The notes beneath the pieces are model-generated. The model was not told where the DNA came from, did not search any database, and saw only the letters and a program-made list of their open reading frames with translations. Positions 11,959 to 20,157 of a stretch of DNA of 64,000 bases are shown here, in pieces. Position numbers and translations under genes: made by a program. The stretch spans positions 796,460 to 860,459 of the forward strand of contig PHAT01000005.1 of the NCBI GenBank assembly GCA_002840435.1, written 5' to 3'. This DNA comes from Deltaproteobacteria bacterium HGW-Deltaproteobacteria-6. Its GTDB lineage: Bacteria; Desulfobacterota; Syntrophia; Syntrophales; Smithellaceae. Positions within the stretch are counted from its first letter, which is position 1. Every line of letters starts with the position of its first letter.

Positions 11959-11988
11959 GGTAGGGAACAGTCGCGACTGTTCCCTACC
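11959..11988. repeat. 30-bp perfect palindrome upstream of recA
   Basis: GGTAGGGAACAGTCG is followed directly by its exact reverse complement. No T-run follows on either strand, so it is not a standard terminator. The core AGGGAAC-GTC is shared with hairpins at 40966-41003 and 44383, so it is probably a member of a dispersed hairpin family. It is not a standard LexA box. Confidence 0.6.
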
Positions 11989-11992
11989 TGTA

Positions 11993-12577
11993 TTATCCGG
12001 CTGGCGGAAATGCTGCCAGCCTGGTATAAATTGCTCCCTGCGGAGTCAGTTTGCTTTGAAACAGAATCAATTCATTGCAGGTAAATTCTCCGGCGGCAAA
12101 AGCGCTGTGTTTGGTTAAAGCCTCGCCTAGCCCCGTCAGCCCGTGTGGATCTTTAATGCGGGCCAGCGTCAGATGCGCCCGGAAAGGCCGGTCTTCCTCG
12201 GGAAACCCGATAGCCGCAAAATCACCATCCAGTTGCTTCCGGAGGGCGGAGAGCTTTTCCACATCGCCCGACGCGCCGCACCAGAGAACCCTGGGCTTTC
12301 GGGCATCCGGGAATACGCCCGGCTTTTCAATTTTCAGATGCAAGGACAATTTTGGCGCCACCCTGTTTTGCACGGCGGCAGAGATATTTTTTACATCTTC
12401 CGTTGAAATATCGCCGAAAAACTTTAACGTGAGATGCTGTCCCTGCGGCCTTGTCCAGCTCAGCTTGCCGCTGATCTCCCGCTTTAATTTTTCCTGCAGC
12501 CGAACCATCGCCTGCAAAATATCTTCCGGTGGTTCAATGGCCAGAAAAGCTCGAATGTTTTTTTCAGCGGGCATCAA
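11993..12577 (-). CDS. thpR: RNA 2',3'-cyclic phosphodiesterase (LigT family)
   Basis: 194 residues with the two HxT catalytic motifs of the 2H phosphoesterase superfamily: HLTLKFFGD (near residue 48) and HLTLARIKD (near 130). The start [13 protein letters not shown] is typical. It hydrolyses 2',3'-cyclic phosphate ends of RNA. It directly abuts cinA with no intergenic space, so they are cotranscribed. Confidence 0.92.
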   Translation of the reverse strand: MMPAEKNIRAFLAIEPPEDILQAMVRLQEKLKREISGKLSWTRPQGQHLTLKFFGDISTEDVKNISAAVQNRVAPKLSLHLKIEKPGVFPDARKPRVLWCGASGDVEKLSALRKQLDGDFAAIGFPEEDRPFRAHLTLARIKDPHGLTGLGEALTKHSAFAAGEFTCNELILFQSKLTPQGAIYTRLAAFPPAG

Positions 12578-13825
12578 CTATTTTTTCTCCTGTAAATAGT
12601 TTTTCAGCATCATGAGGGCCGTCTCGGAAGAAACCAGTTTGTTTCTTTTGCGGTCCCAGCGGAACCGGTAATGACGGCAAACGGTATCGTTTGCGTCAGC
12701 CAGCGCCAGATAAACCGTGCCGACCGGCTTTTCCTTGCTTCCGCCGGTGGGTCCCGCAATGCCGGTTGCGGCCAGGCCCAGATCGGTTCCCGCAAGCTTG
12801 CGGACGCCTTCGGCCATCAGGCGCGCCGTTTCTTCGCTCACGGCGCCATGCTTTTCAATGATGTAGGCGGGAACACCAAGCAGGCTGATTTTGGCTTCAT
12901 TGCTGTAAGTGATGAGGCCACGGTCAAAGTAAACGGAACTTCCGGAAACATCGGTGAGGCGATTGGCGATGATTCCTCCCGTGCAGGATTCGGCCACGGC
13001 AATGGTCAGCTTCTTCCGGGTGAGTGCCGCGGCGATAATTTCTTCGAGTGTCTGTTCGCTGTAAGAAAAAATACAATCGGAGAGGCGCGTCGTTACGCCA
13101 TTAATGGCCTCCTGCAAATTTTTGTTTGCTTGTTCTTCGGAGTCGGCACGCGCAATCAGCACCAGATGATTTTCAGGGAAGACGGGATAGAAACCGACGC
13201 TGATGCCGAGAGCTTCAAAATTAAAATCGGCCAGTTTTTCATCCACCGCCGCCTCGGAAAGGCCGAATGTTTTAATGGTCTGCTTGACGATGTGCCCGAC
13301 CGGCTGCGGGAAATGCCTCCGCAATAAGGGAATAACGCCTTCGGGCAGCATCCGGTGCGTTTCAGACGGAACGCCGGGAATGACAAAAACCAGTTTGTCC
13401 TTCACCGGGAGCGCGAATCCCGCGGCGGTGCCGACGGGATTGGGAATGACTTCCGCGCCCGCGGGAAACAGGGCCTGTTTGGCGTTGTTTTCCGTCCAGC
13501 ACAGGTTATACTGAACAAATATTTCTTTCAGCCTGGCCAGAACTTTTTCATCCGTGTGCAGCGGGAGGCCAAACGCTTTGGCGACCGCGGCCGTCGTGAT
13601 ATCATCGGCTGTCGGCCCCAGGCCTCCGGTGCAGATCACCGCGTCCGTAAAAGTTAAAAGATAATGCAAGCGGGTTTTGATAATTTCAAAATCGTCGCCG
13701 ACCGACATCATCGTTTCCACCTGCCAGCCCTGCAGGCTGATTTCCCGCGCGATGAAGGACGAGTTTGTGTCGGCGGTGCGCCCGTTCATTAATTCGTTGC
13801 CGATGGTTAGAATCCCGATTTTCAT
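12578..13825 (-). CDS. cinA: CinA family nicotinamide-nucleotide amidase / ADP-ribose pyrophosphatase
   Basis: 415 residues, full length. The N-terminal COG1058 (MoaB/MogA-like) domain starts IGILTIGNELMNGRTADTNS and has GGLGPTADDITTAAVAKAFG. The C-terminal PncC amidase domain has VAESCTGGIIANRLTDVSGSS and GIAGPTGGSKEKPVGTVY. It recycles pyridine nucleotides. It is the first gene of the cinA-thpR pair, with recA downstream. Confidence 0.95.
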   Translation of the reverse strand: MKIGILTIGNELMNGRTADTNSSFIAREISLQGWQVETMMSVGDDFEIIKTRLHYLLTFTDAVICTGGLGPTADDITTAAVAKAFGLPLHTDEKVLARLKEIFVQYNLCWTENNAKQALFPAGAEVIPNPVGTAAGFALPVKDKLVFVIPGVPSETHRMLPEGVIPLLRRHFPQPVGHIVKQTIKTFGLSEAAVDEKLADFNFEALGISVGFYPVFPENHLVLIARADSEEQANKNLQEAINGVTTRLSDCIFSYSEQTLEEIIAAALTRKKLTIAVAESCTGGIIANRLTDVSGSSVYFDRGLITYSNEAKISLLGVPAYIIEKHGAVSEETARLMAEGVRKLAGTDLGLAATGIAGPTGGSKEKPVGTVYLALADANDTVCRHYRFRWDRKRNKLVSSETALMMLKNYLQEKK

Positions 13826-14019
13826 AATACCCCTTCACTCTGCAAAAACCCTAAAGGGCATGCGTGTCCATATGCAGCGTTAGGCTGCTCCCCTCGTTGT
13901 TGCGGCGTATAACCTGATACCCTGAAGGGCGCTCGAGGTTACCCTTGAGAAAGTGCGCTTCACTCCTCATGGTTTTTGCGCCTTGCCGCGGCTCATTTTA
14001 CAAAGCTGCTCCATTGATA

Positions 14020-14487
14020 TTAAAATTTAAATAAATAGGTTAACAATAACAATATTGCTCCGCCGCAAACACCCGCGCCGAGATCATCGGCCACCACGCC
14101 CCAGCCACCGGGTAACTTATGAAGGCGATTTACCGGAAAAGGCTTCCAGATATCAAAAATCCGGAAAAGCACAAACGCCGCACAAAGATGCAATCCGGTA
14201 ATGGCCACGGGCAGCATGGTGACCTGCAAGCCGGCGATTTCATCAATCACGATCCGCTGATCGTCTTTTTTTCCGAAAAGAGTTTCCGCCTGCCCGGCTA
14301 CATAAATAGAGGCAGCCGATATGGCCACGACAAAGAGCAAGCGAAAAGGGTCGGACAGAGGGTAAGAGCAAAGACAAATCAAAATGCCGATCAGCGTGCC
14401 TGCCGTTCCCGGCGCGACAGGTGACAAGCCCGAACCGAAGCCCGTTGCCAGTATTTTAATAATTTGATCTTTTCTTGCGACCGCCAC
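14020..14487 (-). CDS. pgpA: phosphatidylglycerophosphatase A
   Basis: 155 residues. The signatures are ATGFGSGLSPVAPGTAGTL near the start, DDQRIVIDEIAGLQVTM in the middle and GGWGVVADDLGAG near the end, with four hydrophobic segments. It dephosphorylates phosphatidylglycerophosphate to phosphatidylglycerol at the inner membrane. A minus-strand promoter with a palindromic operator lies about 150 bases upstream. Confidence 0.93.
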   Translation of the reverse strand: MAVARKDQIIKILATGFGSGLSPVAPGTAGTLIGILICLCSYPLSDPFRLLFVVAISAASIYVAGQAETLFGKKDDQRIVIDEIAGLQVTMLPVAITGLHLCAAFVLFRIFDIWKPFPVNRLHKLPGGWGVVADDLGAGVCGGAILLLLTYLFKF

Positions 14488-14521
14488 GCTGATCCTTTTA
14501 TAATGTCATTTATTATCAATG

Positions 14522-14552
14522 AGTTAGGTTTTTGAAACCTAACTTCTTTTTT
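14522..14552 (+). terminator. strong hairpin with T-run
   Basis: AGTTAGGTTT pairs with AAACCTAACT (10 bp, 3-base loop) followed by TCTTTTTT on the plus strand. It has the form of an intrinsic terminator for plus-strand transcription, yet no plus-strand gene precedes it. On the minus strand it lies in the pgpA leader. It may stop antisense transcription into or out of the pgpA region. Confidence 0.5.
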
Positions 14553-14615
14553 ATGGCGTGTCAAATTATTTCAACTTAACGTACGCCATCCCGGACAAAA
14601 TGAGTCGTTTTACGA

Positions 14616-14658
14616 ATAGAACGCTCGTTCTATATCATACAGTTTTCAGTGATGTCAA
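14616..14658 (-). promoter_or_regulatory. promoter with TetR-like palindromic operator, toward pgpA
   Basis: On the minus strand TTGACA (14658-14653) is followed after 18 bases by TATAGA. The -10 is embedded in an 18-bp palindrome, ATAGAACG-CT-CGTTCTAT (14616-14633). Palindromes of the form AGAACG-N2-CGTTCT resemble operators of TetR/AcrR family repressors, so a repressor would block the -10. The nearest minus-strand gene is pgpA. No tetR-like gene is in the window. Confidence 0.45.
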
Positions 14659-14745
14659 GCAATCTTAACGGATGATCAGTTAAAAAATTGGCACGGTCAC
14701 TATAATATGGTATGTAACTGCCAAATAAAGGAATTTAAGGGAAAA

Positions 14746-15240
14746 ATGACTATACCTATCGTATCCATTGTCGGTAAGTCCAATTCCGGAAAGACGACTC
14801 TGCTGGAAAAAATAATTTCCGATCTGGTCGGCCGGGGCTATCGCGTGGCCACGATCAAGCACAACAAGCATGGTTTTAATATTGATCATGAAGGCAAGGA
14901 CAGTTACCGGCATAAAAAGGCCGGAGCGCATCTGACTGTCGTTTCATCGCCGCATCAACTGGCGCTTGTTTCGGACGTGGATCATGATCATACCTTTGAG
15001 GAAATCCGGGACACATTTATTCACGATGCGGATATCATTCTCACCGAAGGGTTCAAGGTGAATGACTATCCGAAGATCGAAGTTTTCCGTTCCGAACTCA
15101 AGCGCGAACTGATCAGCGCCAAAGAAGATAATCTGATGGCTGTGGCCTCGGATGTAAAGCTGGACGTGGATGTTCCCTGTCTTGATCTCAATAATCCCAA
15201 AGCGGTTGCGGATTTTATCGAAATCAATTTTTTAAAATAG
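14746..15240 (+). CDS. mobB: molybdopterin-guanine dinucleotide biosynthesis protein MobB
   Basis: 164 residues from MTIPIVSIVGKSNSGKTTLLEKII. An in-frame ATG 13 codons upstream (14707) is possible but lies within or next to the -10 TATAAT at 14701-14706, so the later start is preferred. Walker A is GKSNSGKTT; TIKHNKHGFNIDHEGKDSYRHKKAGA and ILTEGFK are MobB motifs. MobB is a GTP-binding partner of MobA in making the bis-MGD cofactor. It sits beside modABC, consistent with molybdoenzymes such as formate dehydrogenase. Confidence 0.92.
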   Translation: MTIPIVSIVGKSNSGKTTLLEKIISDLVGRGYRVATIKHNKHGFNIDHEGKDSYRHKKAGAHLTVVSSPHQLALVSDVDHDHTFEEIRDTFIHDADIILTEGFKVNDYPKIEVFRSELKRELISAKEDNLMAVASDVKLDVDVPCLDLNNPKAVADFIEINFLK

Positions 15241-15452
15241 CGTACCGGCAGCGGCTGCATCATGCCGATTTGTCACAGCGGTTCATTGCTTTTCAGCGCG
15301 AATCATTCACCCGCAATAGAAACAGTTGCCCGGGCTGTTAACGTTTGGCGCAGCACTCTGTATAAAATTTCATGAAAACCCGGTTACCCGGACCGCAAAG
15401 GCGCTCGACGTCTTCAAATGGCCGGCCCTTCCCCGATGCACCCCGTTGTTTC

Positions 15453-15908
15453 CTACCAGACCTCGGGGAAAGCCATGTTGGTATAGATATCCTCAAGCTT
15501 GTTCTTGTGTCCGCGTTCCATGGAGGCAAGTTCCAGAAAAGTATTTTTCTGCGCCTGGTCGGTGCTGGCATTGGCCAGTTGCGTATACATCTGCATCGCT
15601 TCCAGCTCGTTTTTAATCGCAATAACAAGGCCTTCGACAGGTTTAAGATCGGCCGTGAGCGGTGGCGTGGGAAGCGCATCCACGATTTTGTAATCGGCTG
15701 ATTCTGAAAAATGCATGGTATCCGGAGCTTCATTTAAAAATTCTTTTAACGTAATTTTATGCATCTGCTCTTCTTCAGCAAGAGAGTTGAAGATAGATTT
15801 AATAGCTTTATCCTGAGCCTTGTCTGCCACTGCATGGTAAAACGTGTAAGCTTCCACTTCCCGCTCTATGGCAAGGGAAATGATCTTCTTGTATTCATTT
15901 TTATTCAT
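15453..15908 (-). CDS. ferritin-like / rubrerythrin-type di-iron protein
   Basis: 151 residues. Two four-helix halves carry di-iron ligands: EREVEAYTFYHAVADKA with EEEQMHKITL in the first, and NELEAMQMYTQLA with ERGHKNKLE in the second (E...ExxH pairs). There is no C-terminal rubredoxin domain. Such proteins act in peroxide detoxification in anaerobes or in iron handling. GAGATC and AAGGAG lie upstream of the start. It is monocistronic. Confidence 0.8.
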   Translation of the reverse strand: MNKNEYKKIISLAIEREVEAYTFYHAVADKAQDKAIKSIFNSLAEEEQMHKITLKEFLNEAPDTMHFSESADYKIVDALPTPPLTADLKPVEGLVIAIKNELEAMQMYTQLANASTDQAQKNTFLELASMERGHKNKLEDIYTNMAFPEVW

Positions 15909-16314
15909 AATTTTGATCTCCTTGGCAAGATGCCTGTTTTAAATTACGGGTTCTGGGAAAACTTACCTTTTACTGATCATCTGTATCCGAATGAATTCGG
16001 CATCACAACAGACCATTACTTTCTTACGTATAACAAAGCGGGTTCTTGATGTCAAACGACTTCGAGCGGATTTATGATAACAAAGACCGAGATCGATGCC
16101 GCAGCCCGGGGTGAAACGACAACCATATGATCAAAAGTCTCAAAGCCTCACCTTACCGGCAATAGCTTAATATTATTTGTCCTATACCTTTTTATCCGGA
16201 CTATACCCATGAGTAATGACCGGAGATGTTTGCACGTTGACATGATGCCAATAGTATTGTGCCGGATATGCTCTGACGTGTTTATTTTATCGTCGGATAC
16301 GTAATGATGATGGC
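15909..16314. other. intergenic region without a supported gene
   Basis: About 400 bases between the start of the ferritin-like gene and the end of modC. It should hold the promoter of the former and the 3' end of the mod transcript. I found no clear terminator, RNA or convincing reading frame. Confidence 0.5.
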
Positions 16315-17367
16315 TCAGCCCAGTTCCCTGAAAGCCGTTGCTTTGACGGCGGCGTAGACTTCCACGCCTTCCCGGATTTCCAGATCGTCAACAGACTCCT
16401 TCACAACCACCGCGACAAGCTTTTCATTGCCGCACAAAAGCCCGATGCCCATTCTTCCGCCTGCTTCGAATATTTCGCCGACGCGGCATTTCAAAAGGTT
16501 GCGGGCGCTGATCGCTGCGGGGTGGCGCTTGAAAAGGATAATGTCCGTGGAGGAAAGCTCATAGAGGGCTTCATCCCGGCCGCCGCCGGAAATAAACAGT
16601 TCGCCGTCTCCGAAACGGTAGGCAACCATTCCGTCAATACGGCGCGGCCCCTTGAGCTGCAGAAGATTTGTATAGGGAAACGGACTTTTTCCCATTGCGC
16701 TTCGGGCCAGTTCCCCCGCCGTCATTTGTCCGGTAACGCACCCGTCGGTCATGCTCAGTACCCGCTCGGTCATGATCCTCATTTCCGTCAGGGAGTGGGA
16801 AATGAACAGATAAGGGATGGCAAATGCTTCGCAGGATTTCTTGAGAAAAGGAATGATCTGGAACTTGAGGCTGTCATCCAGAGCGGAAAGAGGCTCGTCC
16901 ATGATCAGCATGCGCGGATTGGAAAGCACGGCCCGGCCGATCGCCACCCGCTGCTGCTCGCCGCCGGACAGGTTGTTGACTCCCCGGTGAAGAAGATCGC
17001 CGATCTGCAGAACATCGACCAGATGCTCCAGGGTGATTTTGCGCTGATCCTCCGCACAACGCTTGTAGCCGTAAAGGAGGTTGGCCCTGACGCTCAGGTG
17101 CGGGAAGAGATGAGGTCGTTGAAAGACCATGCCGATCCGCCGGTGCTGGGCATGAATATTCACTTTTGATTCACGATCAAAAACGGGCTGTCCATTGATG
17201 AGAATGCGCCCCCGGTCCGGATCGGTCAACCCGGCAATAAGGCTCACCAGGGTGGACTTGCCGCATCCTGAGGGGCCGAAAATCCCGATCCGGTCGCCTT
17301 CAATGGTAAAATCCACATCCAGAAAAAACGGATTCAGTTTTTTTTGGGCATTGATGCGCAATTCCAT
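16315..17367 (-). CDS. modC: molybdate ABC transporter ATP-binding protein
   Basis: 350 residues from MELRINAQKKLNPFFLDVDF; a longer frame begins at 17415 but would overlap modB by 47 bases, whereas this ATG follows the modB stop by one base (TGACATG). Walker A is FGPSGCGKST, the signature LSGGEQQRV and Walker B MLIMDEPLSALDD. The C-terminal ~100 residues form a TOBE/MOP molybdate-binding domain. It energises ModB in the inner membrane. Confidence 0.95.
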   Translation of the reverse strand: MELRINAQKKLNPFFLDVDFTIEGDRIGIFGPSGCGKSTLVSLIAGLTDPDRGRILINGQPVFDRESKVNIHAQHRRIGMVFQRPHLFPHLSVRANLLYGYKRCAEDQRKITLEHLVDVLQIGDLLHRGVNNLSGGEQQRVAIGRAVLSNPRMLIMDEPLSALDDSLKFQIIPFLKKSCEAFAIPYLFISHSLTEMRIMTERVLSMTDGCVTGQMTAGELARSAMGKSPFPYTNLLQLKGPRRIDGMVAYRFGDGELFISGGGRDEALYELSSTDIILFKRHPAAISARNLLKCRVGEIFEAGGRMGIGLLCGNEKLVAVVVKESVDDLEIREGVEVYAAVKATAFRELG

Positions 17368-17368
17368 G

Positions 17369-18055
17369 TCAGTCCACCTTAACCATGCGTCTGCCCAGCC
17401 ACTCGTGGAAAACAAGCACAGCGACCGAAATGGTGACCGAAACGATGCACAGGGCTATAGCTATCGCATCCCCGCGGGGAGAACTGACATATTCATAAAT
17501 GGCGAGCGGAATGGTTTGTGTCACGCCGGGGATGTTGCCGGCCACGATGATTGTGGCGCCGAATTCACCCAGTCCCCGCGCAAACATGAGCAGAGATCCA
17601 GCGATCAGCCCGCGATAGGAAAGCGGCAGAATCACCGTGATAATGGTGTCCAGCGGTGCCGCGCCCAGGGTGCGGGACGCCTCGATGAGCCGTCCGTCAA
17701 TGGTTTCCATGCCCGTCCGGATCGATCGGACCATCAGCGGGAAGCCGACCACCGCCGTGGCGATGACCGCCGCCTTCCATGTGAAAATGATATTAATTCC
17801 CAGCGGCTGCAAGACCCACAGGCCGATCCACCCGTTTTTCCCCAGAAGCAGCAGCAGTAAATAGCCGATGACGACCGGTGGCAGCGTCAGCGGCAGATTG
17901 ACAAGTACATCCAGGGCAACCCGTCCCCGGAATTTTTTGTAGGTCATGAGATAGGCCACGATAAAGCCGAACGGCAGGGACAGGAAGGTTGCCACCGTGG
18001 CAACCTTCAGGGACAGCAGGATGGCGAGATAATCCGAATGACTGAAAGCAGGCAT
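17369..18055 (-). CDS. modB: molybdate ABC transporter permease
   Basis: 228 residues with about five to six transmembrane segments. The EAA-type loop (EASRTLGAAPLDTIITVILPLSYRGLIAG) that contacts ModC is present, followed by FARGLGEFGATIIVAGNIPG, a ModB hallmark. The gene lies six bases downstream of modA and one base upstream of modC. Confidence 0.95.
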   Translation of the reverse strand: MPAFSHSDYLAILLSLKVATVATFLSLPFGFIVAYLMTYKKFRGRVALDVLVNLPLTLPPVVIGYLLLLLLGKNGWIGLWVLQPLGINIIFTWKAAVIATAVVGFPLMVRSIRTGMETIDGRLIEASRTLGAAPLDTIITVILPLSYRGLIAGSLLMFARGLGEFGATIIVAGNIPGVTQTIPLAIYEYVSSPRGDAIAIALCIVSVTISVAVLVFHEWLGRRMVKVD

Positions 18056-18061
18056 ATGAAA

Positions 18062-18814
18062 TTACTTTGTCACAAATCCGTATTTTGTGAGGATTCCTTT
18101 CGCTTCAGTAGTCTGGAGATAGTTGTAAAATGCCGCCGCTGCTTTCTTTTTGCTTCCGGACACCGTGAGCGAGACGGGATAGGTCACCCGCGAATAAAGC
18201 TCCTGCGGAACATCAAAAAGAATTTTTACTTTCCTGGCCATTTGCAGGGCATCCGTTTTATAGACAAACGCGCCGGAAACCTCGCCTCTTTCAGCATACA
18301 TCAAACATTCCCGGACGTCTCTGGCCATGACCAGTTTGTTTTCGAGCTTTTTGTCAACACCGGCCCTGGTGAGCGCCTCCATGGCGTACTGTCCCGCCGG
18401 AACACTCTTCGGGCTTCCGATGGCGATTTTTTCCAGTGCGGGCAGATCCCGGATGGTCTTTACTTTCCAATCAGGCCTTCCGACAAAAACAAGAGAGTTG
18501 AACGCGAGAATATCCGTGTGATTTTCATCCAGCAGCTTTTTTGTTTTCAGAAAATCCATCCATTCCGAATTGGCGGAGAAAAAAAGATCCGCCGGAGCGC
18601 CGTTTGCGATCTGCTTGGCAAGCGCTCCTGATCCGGCAAAATTATAAATAAACTTTATGTCGGGATTATTCTTTGAAAAGCTCGCCGAAAGTTCCGTGAC
18701 AGCCTCCCGAAGGCTTGCCGCAATGGATAGACTGATGTCGGCAGCGTGGGCTGAAGCGGTGAACAATCCCAGTATGGCCAGAATATAAAAGATTTCTCTG
18801 ACGGTTTTTTTCAC
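18062..18814 (-). CDS. modA: molybdate-binding periplasmic protein
   Basis: 250 residues. A signal peptide ends near residue 24 (ASAHA-A). SLSIAASLREAVTELSASF and YNFAGSGALAKQIANGAPADLFFSAN are the oxyanion-contacting ModA segments. It is the first gene of modABC. I looked for a molybdenum cofactor riboswitch or a ModE palindrome upstream and saw neither. Confidence 0.93.
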   Translation of the reverse strand: MKKTVREIFYILAILGLFTASAHAADISLSIAASLREAVTELSASFSKNNPDIKFIYNFAGSGALAKQIANGAPADLFFSANSEWMDFLKTKKLLDENHTDILAFNSLVFVGRPDWKVKTIRDLPALEKIAIGSPKSVPAGQYAMEALTRAGVDKKLENKLVMARDVRECLMYAERGEVSGAFVYKTDALQMARKVKILFDVPQELYSRVTYPVSLTVSGSKKKAAAAFYNYLQTTEAKGILTKYGFVTK

Positions 18815-18839
18815 GGTCCGGGTGTCCTTCCTTTAAAAC

Positions 18840-18931
18840 CGCTCAAGCGGGACGAGCGTTCATTCGCCCCGGCTTACTGCGATATAAAAGCGTTCATTTC
18901 ATGCCTCGACGGCTTGCTGCGAGGGGGGCGA
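18840..18931. repeat. dispersed GC-rich repeat, copy 1
   Basis: The segment CGCTCAAGCGGGACGAGCGT is followed by TTCATTCGCCCCGGCTTACTGCG and later by GGCTTGCTGCGAGGGG. The same GCGGGACGAGCGT...TTCA.CC..G.TTGCTGC pattern recurs at 41811-41861. Both copies lie just upstream of operons, so this is a dispersed intergenic repeat of unknown role. Confidence 0.45.
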
Positions 18932-19021
18932 TCAATCGATATATTTTTCACGACGGGGATCATAAGAGAATTGTTTGCGTATGTCAAACAAAACATAGAA
19001 GGTGTGGCGTAATATTGATGA

Positions 19022-19119
19022 CAGGCCGGGTTCAGAATCGAACTGAACAGTGAACTTCTTTATCGTTCACCCATTGGATTTGAAGTCCAAAGGCCGGCTC
19101 CAGCCGACTAACCCGGTCA
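19022..19119 (-). tRNA. selC: selenocysteine tRNA (anticodon UCA)
   Basis: Read on the minus strand, the sequence folds as tRNA-Sec. A 6-bp D stem (GTCGGC/GCCGGC) has a 4-base loop. The anticodon arm is TTGGA-CTTCAAA-TCCAA with UCA at the anticodon position, reading UGA. A long variable arm has a 6-bp stem (GTGAAC/GTTCAC). The T arm is TTCAG-TTCGATT-CTGAA, and the acceptor GACCGGG pairs with CCCGGCC. There is one A-C mismatch in the acceptor, and CCA is not encoded. The long variable arm, 6-bp D stem and UCA anticodon together are diagnostic. Exact ends are uncertain by one or two bases. Confidence 0.9.
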
Positions 19120-19135
19120 CCAGAGAGGTTGGATA

Positions 19136-19303
19136 TTAATGCGTTAGCGGACGGACTTCTTCGAATTTGCCTTTGTCCGCCGGCGCCGTTTGAATTACGG
19201 TTTGCCATGATGGCTCAAAGCGCAGGCCGATGCCGCAATCCGGGCTGATCTGCCCGGGTGCGCCAAAAAGAGCTTGTGTAGAAGCCCTTGGGGTTTGCGG
19301 ATG
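19136..19303 (-). pseudogene. DUF3343 (Se/S carrier-like) C-terminal fragment after the mvhD stop
   Basis: Directly after the mvhD TAG, and in the same frame, 55 codons encode a segment matching the C-terminal two thirds of DUF3343. GQISPDCGIGLRFEPSW aligns with KQISSDCGICLRFEPAF of the intact homologue at 21355-21588, and KGKFEEVRPL with DKVEMVEIRAL. There is no start codon and the N-terminal third of the domain is missing. It is most simply a truncated remnant, or else an extension reached by readthrough of UAG. The second Cys of the motif is Gly here. Confidence 0.6.
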
Positions 19304-19771
19304 CTATCCGCGTTGTTCCTGAACTTTTTTGACCAGTTTGCTTGCAGGTCCCAGCGCCTTGACTTTTGCCGTGACGCCCCTGATAACCTGGGCAAAACGG
19401 TCGCCTTCAGAGGCGGAAACCCAGGTGAAGATGGTCCGGTTGCCTTCCACACCGATGTATGTCAGGAAACTCTTTAACGCGGCAAACTTGCGGCGTGCCA
19501 CTAAATTTCCGGATAGATAGTGGCATTCACCCGGATGACAACCGGAAACCAGAACGCCGTCAGCCCCTTCCTGAAGAGCCTTGACGATATAAAAAGGATT
19601 GATTCTTCCCGTGCAGGGAACGCGAATGATCCGGACATTCGGCGGATACTGAATCCTGCTGATGCCGGCCAGATCCGCTCCCGCGTATGTGCACCAGTTG
19701 CAGACGATCGCGGCGATCTTCGGTTCCCATTCTTTGTTTGCTGTATTTTCAGTCATATAGTTTCCTTCCAT
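19304..19771 (-). CDS. mvhD: MvhD / HdrF-type [2Fe-2S] electron-transfer subunit
   Basis: 155 residues; an in-frame ATG at 19756 with its own AAGGA is an alternative start. Motifs IVCNWCTYAGADLAG, RVPCTGRINP and VSGCHPGECHY are those of the delta subunit of methyl-viologen-reducing hydrogenase, which passes electrons from hydrogenase or formate dehydrogenase to heterodisulfide reductase (HdrA) using a [2Fe-2S] cluster. The Sec position seen in some homologues is Cys here. No hdr or hydrogenase gene is adjacent, so its partner lies elsewhere. Confidence 0.88.
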   Translation of the reverse strand: MEGNYMTENTANKEWEPKIAAIVCNWCTYAGADLAGISRIQYPPNVRIIRVPCTGRINPFYIVKALQEGADGVLVSGCHPGECHYLSGNLVARRKFAALKSFLTYIGVEGNRTIFTWVSASEGDRFAQVIRGVTAKVKALGPASKLVKKVQEQRG

Positions 19772-19797
19772 TGGATAATCAACCTCCTGCTGCGGTG

Positions 19798-19826
19798 CCT
19801 ATATATGACTATAAATAATATGTCAA
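19798..19826 (-). promoter_or_regulatory. sigma-70 type promoter of mvhD
   Basis: On the minus strand TTGACA (19826-19821), a 17-base spacer and TATAGG (19803-19798) precede the mvhD start by about 27 bases. The -35 is perfect and the spacing ideal. Confidence 0.6.
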
Positions 19827-20157
19827 ATTACTAAAGGGAATATAGTCCGATGCATTATTCCCTGTATCTATTGTCTGTGCTGCATGACAATCCGACCGGT
19901 TTCACCTTGGGGAAAAACATTTCATCCGGCGACACGTTTGCCGGAAATATCGGGAATAAATATCGGAGATCGTTTGCAGATAAATTTGTAAGGACAGTTA
20001 ATGAGGTGTGTCTGACGCACTCTTTACAAAAGTGTTGCAGGACATTCAATGGGCCGGACACAATGGCTTATCAACAGACATAACAGAAAATTTTTATTTT
20101 CAATTTGACTTATAAAGTCCGAAAGCCGGCGATGGCCGGCTGACCGGAAGGAATCCA
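19827..20157. other. intergenic region without a supported gene
   Basis: About 330 bases, A+T-richer than the flanks. A 77-codon plus frame at 19850 lacks a ribosome site and family resemblance. I see no RNA or repeat here. Confidence 0.45.

Noticed and set aside
18815-19021. Search for a molybdenum cofactor riboswitch or ModE operator upstream of modA
   Set aside because: No matching structure or clear palindrome; the region instead holds a dispersed repeat.
19304-19306. UAG after mvhD considered as a pyrrolysine codon
   Set aside because: MvhD is complete at this point and the downstream segment lacks the N-terminal part of DUF3343; no pyl gene is in the window. A truncated remnant is simpler.
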